Notes under the pieces: generated by a model
Databases searched by the model: none
What the model was told of the DNA's origin: nothing
What the model saw: only the letters and a program-made list of their open reading frames with translations
Made by a program: the position numbers and the translations under genes
Assembly: GCA_035654355.1 (NCBI GenBank)
Contig: DASRXC010000077.1
Span: 1 to 10,382 of the forward strand
Length of the DNA stretch: 10,382 nt
DNA from: JAFAHD01 sp035654355
Lineage (GTDB): Bacteria > Vulcanimicrobiota > Vulcanimicrobiia > Eremiobacterales > Eremiobacteraceae
Reading direction: 5' to 3'
In this document: piece after piece, positions 1 to 6,587 of the stretch
How the letters are laid out: each line of letters starts with the position of its first letter
How positions within the stretch are numbered: the first letter of the stretch is position 1

Positions 1-1
1 G

Positions 2-25
2 ACGGCGGGCAAAGCGCGGCGCTAG
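2..25 (+). CDS. possible 3' end of an upstream gene
   Basis: One frame from the window edge reads seven codons (T-A-G-K-A-R-R) and then a TAG stop at 23-25, three bases before the GTG of the methionine synthase gene. A basic C-terminal tail and a very tight junction would fit the last codons of an upstream gene in the same operon. Seven codons cannot identify a product, and an open frame this short is expected by chance. In some bacteria the MesD-type methionine synthase is preceded by its partner gene mesX (DUF1852), but nothing seen here supports or excludes that. Confidence 0.2.
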   Translation, partial: TAGKARR

Positions 26-28
26 ACG

Positions 29-1042
29 GTGGAGATCCGGTCGACCATCGCCGGCAGCCTTCCCAAACCATCATGGCTCGCCGAGCCGGAGACGTTGTGG
101 GCGAAGTGGAGCCTTGACGGTCCTGCGCTTGCCGACGCCAAGCGCGATGCGACGCGCATCGCATTGTTCGAACAGGATCGCGCCGGCATCACGTGTGTGA
201 CCGATGGCGAGCAATCACGCCAGCACTTCGTGCACGGATTTCTCACCCATATCGAAGGCGTCGACTTTTCGAAGATGGCGCGCCGCGGCATTCGCGCTGA
301 CCGGTACGAAGCTGACGTTCCCACCATCACCGGTCCCGTGCGCAGAGTCGGCCCTGCGCATCTGGATGAAGCGACATTCGCGCGCAGACATACGAAACGC
401 CGGCTCAAGGTCACCCTGCCAGGCCCGATGACGATCGTCGATACCGTCTTCGATGCGCACTATAAGGACAGGCGCGAGCTCGCGATGGCGTTCGCAGCTC
501 TGATCCGGGAAGAGATCCAAGCCCTCGAGTCCGTCGGCGTCTACATGGTGCAGCTCGACGAACCTGCGCTGAACGCCTACCTCGACGAAGCGGAGCACTG
601 GGGGATGGAGGCGATCGACGCTGCGATCCGCGATGTGTTCTGCCGCACCGCCGTCCACGTCTGCTACGGGTACGGCATCAAAGCGAACATCGAGTGGAAA
701 CAATCGCTGGGCCCATCCTGGGACCAGTACGAGCGTCTCTTGCCGTTGCTGAGCAAGACCAACGTCGATGAGCTCTCGATCGAGTTCGCGGGATCCCATG
801 TGCCCGCCGGCGTGCTCGCGATGACCGGCCGCAAAGATGTCGCGATCGGCGTCATCGATGTGGCCACCGACCGCGTGGAGACGCCGGACGAGGTCGTCGC
901 GACCATCAACAGCGCGCGGGCGTATTTGCCGGACGAACGCATCGTCGCTTCAACGAATTGCGGGATGGCGCCGATGCGCCGCGACATCGCCTATGCGAAA
1001 TTGCAATCGTTGGGCGCCGGCGTCGCGCTTGCCAACTCATAG
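29..1042 (+). CDS. Methionine synthase, MetE catalytic-domain-only (core-MetE/MesD-like)
   Basis: This 337-residue protein matches the C-terminal catalytic barrel of cobalamin-independent methionine synthase, which transfers a methyl group to homocysteine in the cytoplasm. Visible motifs are the opening segment STIAGSLPKPSWL (5-17), TLPGPMT (129-135), QLDEPAL (175-181), HVCYGYG (210-216), SIEFAGSH (250-257) and TNCGMAP (309-315). By alignment to E. coli MetE, the zinc ligands are H210, C212, E252 and C311, and D177 lies in the homocysteine-binding loop. Full-length MetE has about 750 residues; the N-terminal half, needed for folate use, is absent. Such short forms include core-MetE and MesD, which take methyl groups from donors other than methyltetrahydrofolate. 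The GTG at 29 is chosen because homology begins almost at once; no strong ribosome site is visible. The family call is firm, while the methyl donor is inference. Confidence 0.9.
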   Translation: MEIRSTIAGSLPKPSWLAEPETLWAKWSLDGPALADAKRDATRIALFEQDRAGITCVTDGEQSRQHFVHGFLTHIEGVDFSKMARRGIRADRYEADVPTITGPVRRVGPAHLDEATFARRHTKRRLKVTLPGPMTIVDTVFDAHYKDRRELAMAFAALIREEIQALESVGVYMVQLDEPALNAYLDEAEHWGMEAIDAAIRDVFCRTAVHVCYGYGIKANIEWKQSLGPSWDQYERLLPLLSKTNVDELSIEFAGSHVPAGVLAMTGRKDVAIGVIDVATDRVETPDEVVATINSARAYLPDERIVASTNCGMAPMRRDIAYAKLQSLGAGVALANS

Positions 1043-1060
1043 ACATGGACGCATGACGCG

Positions 1061-1507
1061 ATGATGTCAGCGATGCTGGAACGTCAAGGCCGGCGGCTGC
1101 TGCAACTCGGCGTCGTCTTGCTGCTGTTCACGTCGTTCGAAGGTTTCGTCATCCAATATCTCGGCGCGCCGCAGCTCGGGATCTCGGCGCATTCGCTGGC
1201 CGCGCTGCTTGCGATCTTGCTGCTGGCCATGGGATTACTGTGGCCGAAGCTCTCGCTCGGCGCGAATGCGGCTGCGATCGCGTTTTGGCTGCTGATCTAT
1301 TCCGGGCTGGCGATTGAGCTCGCATTCGTTCTCGGCGCTATCTGGAATGCCGGCAACTCGACCATGCCCCACGCGGCGGGTGCGGCGCATGGCACGGCCC
1401 TGCAAGAGATGGTGATCAAGATCATCGCGTACTCGTCCGCTCCTACCGGTATTACCGCTTTTGCGCTTATCCTTTGGGGTTTGCGCGTCACACCTGTGAA
1501 GCCGTAG
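1061..1507 (+). CDS. Four-helix membrane protein, hydroxylaminobenzene mutase / styrene oxide isomerase-like
   Basis: This 148-residue, very hydrophobic protein has four predicted membrane helices at about 12-34, 41-61, 69-95 and 116-142. The opening ERQGRRLLQLGV (7-18), the SAH motif (42-44), the GLLWP end of helix 2 (58-62) and the GTALQE loop (111-116) are the pattern I associate with hydroxylaminobenzene mutases (HabA/HabB), which rearrange hydroxylaminobenzene to aminophenol. The related styrene oxide isomerase is a small four-helix membrane enzyme that uses a heme-ligating histidine; H44 here is the candidate equivalent. The true substrate is unknown and need not be aromatic. The gene follows the methionine synthase by 18 bp. 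ATG codons at 1061, 1064 and 1073 are all possible starts; the one at 1073 lies closest to the conserved opening. The fold is fairly secure and the reaction is not. Confidence 0.7.
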   Translation: MMSAMLERQGRRLLQLGVVLLLFTSFEGFVIQYLGAPQLGISAHSLAALLAILLLAMGLLWPKLSLGANAAAIAFWLLIYSGLAIELAFVLGAIWNAGNSTMPHAAGAAHGTALQEMVIKIIAYSSAPTGITAFALILWGLRVTPVKP

Positions 1508-1540
1508 TCTACCGTCACTACGTGTCGGGCATCGCATATA

Positions 1541-1547
1541 TGAGGTG
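1541..1547 (+). promoter_or_regulatory. Ribosome binding site that favours the ATG at 1551
   Basis: The sequence TGAGGTG carries GAGGTG, a six-base match to the anti-Shine-Dalgarno region, just before the ATG at 1551. The alternative GTG start at 1545 lies inside this motif, so the ATG is the better start for the propeller lipoprotein. The 37-bp gap between the two genes holds no convincing promoter. Confidence 0.5.
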
Positions 1548-1550
1548 CCG

Positions 1551-2909
1551 ATGTCGCAGGACACACTTCTCAATTCCGGACAGGCGCGCATTTCAGCGCG
1601 CAAAAAATACTCTTCCATGTGGGCCTTGGGGGCTTACCGCATTGCGTTGGCTGCTGTCGCGATCGCGCTAGGCGTCACGCTCGTATCCTGTGGTGGCGCG
1701 GGCACGGTTCCGGGTGGTTCGCATGGACCCGGGCCGACGCCGCGGCCCGTGTCGAAGCTCGACAACTGGGTGATGTACGGTCACGATGGACAACACACGT
1801 CTGCTTCGGACGCGAGCATCACCGGCGGCCTCAAACAGGCATGGCGCTACAATCCCGTGCCGCTTGCTGGCAACACATTCGGCGGGATGTTCAGCGCGGT
1901 TGGGACGACGGCCGGCGTTTACGTGCACTATTCGCAATACGGTAGCACGGTGTTCGCCGGCGGTCCGTCGGTCGACGGCGTGTCGCCAACCGGCGCGCGC
2001 GTGTGGAGCTACGTCGAGCATCGCGACTACGATGAGGGTCACTGGCTGAGCGTCTTCGGCACGGGCGTCGTGTTGCAAGATGACGGAGAGCCGCTCATCG
2101 ACATTTCAAAGGGCACGCTGGTGAAGTCGCTCGCCTCAAGCTTCGACTCGTGGGGCGAGACGATTCCCGACGCGACCGGCCTCTACGGCACGAACACGTT
2201 TATAGCAGACGGAGCCAACCTGTACGTCTACTCCTATAGCACTTCGAATGCTCTGGTGTGGAAAGCGCTGCAACAAACCGGCACAAAATATTCATCGGAC
2301 AGTGACGGCGGGTTGTTGCTCTCCAACGGCACGCTGTTCTATGCGGCCAACTACACCGACCCCGTTCCAAACCCGTCTGGCATCTATGCGCTCAACGCGG
2401 CGAGCGGGGCGAAGATCGGGTATGTCGCAACAACGCCCATATCCGAGATGAGCGCCGATGCGAAAAACATCTACCTTATCGAGAATGCTGCGGCACTGGT
2501 TGCGCGTTCGCAAAGCACGCTCGCAAAAGTGTGGTCGGTGAGCTTGTCGGGCGCGTCAAACGCCGCTCCGGTGATCGCGGACGGCATGGTGATCGTCGGC
2601 ACCTTCAACGGCGTCGAGGCCCACGATCCCGGCACAGGAAAAACGATCTGGACTTCGAGCGTACGGCCGGAATACGGCGGCCTGTATTCGACCGCCATGG
2701 CAGCCGCGCTCGTCAGCAACACACTCGTGGTCACGTCGTATGACGGCGTGCATCTGCTCAATATCGCCAATGGCACCGACATGTGGCACGGAGGTCCGAC
2801 CGGCGTGTCGAACCCGATCATCGTGAACGATCCTGCAGTTGGCGCCACGGTGTACGTGATCGACGGGGCGGGCGTGATCGCGCTCGTGCCGAGTTCAAGC
2901 GCACGCTAA
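1551..2909 (+). CDS. PQQ-type beta-propeller lipoprotein
   Basis: This 452-residue protein is probably exported and lipid-anchored. A hydrophobic stretch at 31-45 ends in the lipobox L-V-S-C with the acceptor cysteine at C47, followed by a Gly/Pro-rich tether. The rest reads as repeated beta-propeller blades of the PQQ/BamB type: an opening YGHDGQHT element, then blade motifs such as ALNAASGAKIGY, AHDPGTGKTIW and LLNIANGTDMW spaced along the chain. Such propellers act as cofactor-free scaffolds or binding platforms, or bind pyrroloquinoline quinone in dehydrogenases. I see no N-terminal dehydrogenase features, so a scaffold or ligand-binding role is more likely. The n-region before the hydrophobic core is unusually long (about 30 residues); a start at the internal ATG at 1617 would give a conventional signal peptide. 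The next gene begins 10 bp after the stop. Confidence 0.8.
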   Translation: MSQDTLLNSGQARISARKKYSSMWALGAYRIALAAVAIALGVTLVSCGGAGTVPGGSHGPGPTPRPVSKLDNWVMYGHDGQHTSASDASITGGLKQAWRYNPVPLAGNTFGGMFSAVGTTAGVYVHYSQYGSTVFAGGPSVDGVSPTGARVWSYVEHRDYDEGHWLSVFGTGVVLQDDGEPLIDISKGTLVKSLASSFDSWGETIPDATGLYGTNTFIADGANLYVYSYSTSNALVWKALQQTGTKYSSDSDGGLLLSNGTLFYAANYTDPVPNPSGIYALNAASGAKIGYVATTPISEMSADAKNIYLIENAAALVARSQSTLAKVWSVSLSGASNAAPVIADGMVIVGTFNGVEAHDPGTGKTIWTSSVRPEYGGLYSTAMAAALVSNTLVVTSYDGVHLLNIANGTDMWHGGPTGVSNPIIVNDPAVGATVYVIDGAGVIALVPSSSAR

Positions 2910-2919
2910 TCCTCAGGTC

Positions 2920-3405
2920 ATGGGGGAATGGCTAGGCCGACTCCACTCGGCCGCGCTCGCGCTTGTTCTATTCGCCTATCCTCCGCAAACGACGACGGGC
3001 GTGCTGCCCGATCTCGCGATCGGATTCAACCCGCCCGAAGGTCCGGGCTACGTCGTCGCAGCGAAATGTGAAGCCGGCAAGCCGCTGATCACCTTTCTAC
3101 TCGTCATCACAAACATCGGCAGCGTCAATAGCCAGCCGATCGACGATGATTCCGGCGTCACCGTCACCGACGAAGACGATCCATACTGGTCGATCGGCTC
3201 GCCGCTCGGCGCGATCGCCGCGGGGCATATCCAAGCGCTCAACCTGTCCTTGCCCGGCCGGGTCGGGCTGCGCGGAACGCACGAATTTGTCATTAGCGTC
3301 AACGCGCGTGCGGAGTTCAAAGAATACTCCTTCGCTAACAACACGGCAAAAGTCACCGTCACCATACGGCCTGGGCTATGCCCGGCCGTCGGCAGCCGGC
3401 ACTAA
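2920..3405 (+). CDS. Secreted CARDB-like domain protein
   Basis: This 161-residue protein has a short hydrophobic N-terminus (about 10-20) that looks like a signal peptide, although the cleavage site is unclear. After it comes one Ig-like domain of the CARDB type: LPDLAIGF at 29-36, a beta strand ending in LVITNIGS (61-68), a VTVTDEDD loop (80-87) and the typical closing ANNTAKVTVTI (139-149). CARDB domains are extracellular adhesion or structural modules without enzymatic activity. C50 and C154 flank the domain and could form a disulfide. A weak CAGG lies upstream of the ATG. The gene is 10 bp after the propeller lipoprotein, so the two are probably co-expressed and may act together at the cell surface (inference). 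Its TAA stop overlaps the stop of the convergent adnB-like gene. Confidence 0.7.
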   Translation: MGEWLGRLHSAALALVLFAYPPQTTTGVLPDLAIGFNPPEGPGYVVAAKCEAGKPLITFLLVITNIGSVNSQPIDDDSGVTVTDEDDPYWSIGSPLGAIAAGHIQALNLSLPGRVGLRGTHEFVISVNARAEFKEYSFANNTAKVTVTIRPGLCPAVGSRH

Positions 3406-3430
3406 CCCTTTAGGGTTGGTTCGTTTTCCT
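3401..3430 (+). terminator. Hairpin with T-rich tail over two convergent stop codons
   Basis: Positions 3401-3408 pair with 3413-3420 (eight pairs, one of them T-G) around the loop TTTA. The stem contains the + strand TAA (3403-3405) and the complement of the - strand TAG (3402-3404). Downstream on the + strand comes TCGTTTTCCTT, a modest T-rich tract, so it could act as an intrinsic terminator for the left-hand genes. On the - strand no T tract follows, so any effect on adnB transcription would be weaker. Confidence 0.45.
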
Positions 3431-6400
3431 TGCGCGGGTATGCGTCGCACGGAGCGGCGCGATACGCGCAGTCGTAGCACCAGCCGCCCGGCCGTGGCGT
3501 GACGTCGGCCAAGCGCAGCCCGTCAGCTGCTGCGCCAATGCGCTTCCGAACTTCCGCTGCGTCGGGCACTTCCAGCGGCTCGAGCGAGAAGCCGCTCTTG
3601 TCAAAACGCCCGATCACGCACGCGACGTCGTCGAGCTGCATGACGCGCATCGCCGCGTCGCGATAGATGCCGAGCTGCAAACCGTACTCCGACGCAGGCG
3701 TCCCGCCGGTCTTGAAATCGATGATCGTCGCGCGTTCCGCAGGATCGCGGGCGATGAGATCGATGAATCCGGTGACGATCGCATCGCCATATTGCAGTGA
3801 GAACGGTGCTTCCGTTCGTTCGATGCGCCAACTCGCAAGGGCCGCAATAGCTGCCGTCACGCCCTCGCTCGCCTTGCGAACCTGAGCGGATTTCGGATGC
3901 ACGCGCAACTCGAGTACGGCCCGGTCTACGTACGCGTGCGCCGGCTCGAGCAGCGCTCCGCGGATCCTCTCCCGCGCCCAATGCTCGAGCGCGCGATGCA
4001 CGAGGCGGCCGAAGTCGCCTGCTGCGAGCAAGGCGCCCGGCTCGGCGCCGTCTTGCGCAGCGGCGTCGGTCAGCGCGTCGTCTAAGTCAACGACGTGCTC
4101 GCTGCGCAGTTCGGGCAAGCGCATCATCGTGCGATACGTGATACTGCGTGGACAGCGCTCGAAGGCATGCAATGTCGAGTAGGACAGCACCGGTAGTGCA
4201 CGACGCGGCGAAGGCGCGCTTGTCGGTGCCAGTGCCGGCGCGTCCTGTTCGCCGAAATCCAGACGCGCCTGCTCTAGCGGTTGAGCGGGAATCGCCGGCA
4301 GCGGCTCGTCGGTTTGCCAGCCCTGCGAACGCAGCCACGACTCGGTTTCGCTGATGAACGGATGCGGCCGGCCGTCCGGATTGCCCGCCGCTCGGTATGT
4401 GCGTCCGCCAAGAATGTAGAGTTCATCGCGAGCTCGGGTGAGTGCGACGTAGAACAACCGCCGCTCTTCATCGCTCGGACCCTTATCTTCCTCATCCTCG
4501 TGCGGGATCAACCCATCTTCGTCAGGCTGACGCAACGCGTGCGTTACATGAAAGAGCTCCGAATCATCGCGGCCGCGACGGCACATCAGCGCACCGGTCT
4601 CCTCATCCCACCAGATGAGGGGCTGCGGTTTGGGCAAAGGCCACACGTCGATCACGAAGACGACGGGCCACTCCAGGCCTTTCGCGGCATGCACCGTCAT
4701 GATCGTGACCGCATCGCTCGCCGGCGAGTCGGCCTCGCGATCGTCGAATTCAACGCGTTGGATCTCATCGATGTATGCGACGAAGTCGCGCGCCTGCGCT
4801 TCGCGATGACGAGCTTGGAAATCGGCTGCCAGCGCAAAGAGCTTGTGCAGGTTGGCGACCGCTTGCAGGTCCGCCGCATGCTCGAAACTCGCGATGATGC
4901 CCGACTTTTCGAACACCGCTGGCAATGAGACAGACAGCGAAGCGGACGCATACGGCTCGAGCGCGTCGACAACTGCGCGCAAGTGCTCCATGCGCTTGAG
5001 ACTATCGGCGTCCATGTCCGCCGGAAGCGGATCAACGAGGACGCGGCGCGCAAAGGCCGTCGCGTCTTGGTCCATTCCGTTCGCAAGCTGAGTGGTCGCG
5101 CCGTCGGACAATCCGCACATGGGAGAGGCACAGAGCCGCGCGACGGCCTGCCCGTCGAATGGGTCAGCTAAGAGGCGCAGCCACGCGACGGCGTCTTGAA
5201 CCTCAGGCGTCTCGTAGAATCCGGCGCCGCCGAGCAGGCGGAACGGAATCCCGTGCGTGCGCAACGCTGCGGTGAATGGCTGGACCAATGTCTTGTTGCG
5301 CGAGAGCAGCGCGATGTCTCGCGGCGCGCGCCCGCGCGCGAGTAGACCGGCGATTGTGCGTGCGACCACGTCTGCTTGCGCCGTGCGGCACGCGTCGGCG
5401 TTGGGCGCCGGCTCCGCTGCGCTCGCCCAGCGGCTGGAAAGATGCACGATCTGCTCGCTGGCCGGCCCGCGCTGCGCGCGCAACGGCGCTGCGTCACCGG
5501 TCGTCGGTTCGATTACTGAGTGTGCAAAATCGAGGATCTCCTGACGCGACCTCCGGTTTTCAGTCAACGCATATGTGCTGCTGCCGGGCAGCGCTGCAAA
5601 CTCGGCCACGTTCTGCGGCGTGGCGCCTCGAAAGCCGAAGATGCTTTGGCGCGGATCGCCGACCGCAGTCACCCGTTCGAGCTCGTCGCCGAACAGCGTT
5701 TGCAGGAAGCGCCATTGCGAATCGTCCGTGTCTTGGAACTCGTCGACAATGCAGTGCTGGAAGCGCCCCGCGAGCTCGACCGCTAATTCGGGATGCGCCG
5801 CTATGCCTCGACGAGCCAGGCGCAGCAAGTCGGCATACGTCAGTGCGTGACGGACTTGCAGGCGTCCATCGTACCGGCGGAAGATCTCCGCCGCTGCGCG
5901 CGCTCGCGCCCGCGCATCCTCCGCTTCGCTCAGCAGCGCTGCGGGAGTCGTCTCAGCGATCGGTTTGCGCGGTTTGCTCGTCTTGCCGCGCGGCCGGATC
6001 ACAAGCGTGGAAATGCGCTCGATCTCGCTGGCGGCGTGCAGCGCACGCCTAAGGAACTGGTCGATCGGGACGTCGTGTTCTTTGAGCCGCTGCGCGATCG
6101 CGAAAAGACCGTCGCGCAAAGGCTCGCGCTGGAAGGGACGCAACGGGAACGCGCTTGCGTCGACGTCGTTGCCGTAGACGATCTCGTCGAAGGCCGATCG
6201 AAATTCGAGCCTTGCGTCGATGTCTTCGATCACGGTCGCATCAGGGGAGACGTCGAGATCGTACGCGTGCTGGCTCAGAACGCTCGAGGCAAAGGCGTGA
6301 AACGTCGCACACAACGGCGGCTCGACGTTCGGTCCGAGCCGCTCGAGCACACGTCGGCGCAGTTCGGCCGCTGCTTTGCGCGCAAACGTGAGCAGCAGGA

Positions 6401-6587
6401 TGTGTTTGGCCTCGCACTGGCCGGTCCTGTGCAAGTACTCGACCCGGTTGATGATCGTGTACGTCTTGCCGGTGCCAGCGCCGGCATCGACGATTGCCGG
6501 CGCGCCCAGCGGATGCTCCGCGACTGCCTGCTGTTCTCGCGTTGGGTCGGTGGAGCCGGCACGCGCACGTGCGACGTCGGGCGTCAC
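3402..6587 (-). CDS. adnB: AdnB-like helicase-nuclease for double-strand break resection
   Basis: From the GTG at 6587 the protein has 1061 residues. The N-terminal UvrD/RecB-type motor shows Walker A GAGTGKT (36-42), Walker B VDEFQDT (281-287), motif III GDPRQSIFGFRGA (310-322), motif V TVHAAKGLEW (631-640) and motif VI FYVALTRAR (712-720). The C-terminal RecB-type nuclease shows H864, D943, D957/K959 (IDFKTGG) and a Q-L-G-I-Y motif near 971-975. A four-cysteine Fe-S signature is formed by C812 and C1037/C1040/C1047. AdnAB enzymes unwind and digest DNA ends to expose single strands for RecA. A helicase and nuclease intact in both subunits argues for AdnAB over AddAB, whose AddB motor is degenerate. 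Gene order, relative length and the GAGTGKT form of Walker A support the B assignment. A GTG at 6641 would add 18 residues, but the GTGA junction favours 6587. Confidence 0.87.
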   Translation of the reverse strand: MTPDVARARAGSTDPTREQQAVAEHPLGAPAIVDAGAGTGKTYTIINRVEYLHRTGQCEAKHILLLTFARKAAAELRRRVLERLGPNVEPPLCATFHAFASSVLSQHAYDLDVSPDATVIEDIDARLEFRSAFDEIVYGNDVDASAFPLRPFQREPLRDGLFAIAQRLKEHDVPIDQFLRRALHAASEIERISTLVIRPRGKTSKPRKPIAETTPAALLSEAEDARARARAAAEIFRRYDGRLQVRHALTYADLLRLARRGIAAHPELAVELAGRFQHCIVDEFQDTDDSQWRFLQTLFGDELERVTAVGDPRQSIFGFRGATPQNVAEFAALPGSSTYALTENRRSRQEILDFAHSVIEPTTGDAAPLRAQRGPASEQIVHLSSRWASAAEPAPNADACRTAQADVVARTIAGLLARGRAPRDIALLSRNKTLVQPFTAALRTHGIPFRLLGGAGFYETPEVQDAVAWLRLLADPFDGQAVARLCASPMCGLSDGATTQLANGMDQDATAFARRVLVDPLPADMDADSLKRMEHLRAVVDALEPYASASLSVSLPAVFEKSGIIASFEHAADLQAVANLHKLFALAADFQARHREAQARDFVAYIDEIQRVEFDDREADSPASDAVTIMTVHAAKGLEWPVVFVIDVWPLPKPQPLIWWDEETGALMCRRGRDDSELFHVTHALRQPDEDGLIPHEDEEDKGPSDEERRLFYVALTRARDELYILGGRTYRAAGNPDGRPHPFISETESWLRSQGWQTDEPLPAIPAQPLEQARLDFGEQDAPALAPTSAPSPRRALPVLSYSTLHAFERCPRSITYRTMMRLPELRSEHVVDLDDALTDAAAQDGAEPGALLAAGDFGRLVHRALEHWARERIRGALLEPAHAYVDRAVLELRVHPKSAQVRKASEGVTAAIAALASWRIERTEAPFSLQYGDAIVTGFIDLIARDPAERATIIDFKTGGTPASEYGLQLGIYRDAAMRVMQLDDVACVIGRFDKSGFSLEPLEVPDAAEVRKRIGAAADGLRLADVTPRPGGWCYDCAYRAAPCDAYPRKENEPTLKG
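6584..6587 (-). other. GTGA stop/start overlap coupling adnA to adnB
   Basis: Read on the - strand, the bases GTGA contain the GTG start of adnB (6587-6585) and the TGA stop of adnA (6586-6584). Such four-base overlaps usually allow translational coupling by re-initiation, which suits two subunits made in equal amounts. Only a weak GGTGG-type site lies just upstream, so coupling would matter. Confidence 0.65.

Noticed and set aside
215..799. A 194-codon - strand frame opposite the methionine synthase gene
   Set aside because: The sense strand encodes every conserved zinc-site motif of the MetE catalytic domain; the antisense frame shows no family pattern.
1508..1550. A promoter between the membrane protein and propeller lipoprotein genes
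   Set aside because: TTGCGC near 1484 and TAGTCT near 1505 have an 18-base spacing, but the second matches the -10 consensus poorly; CATATAT at 1535 lacks a partner. Not enough to call.
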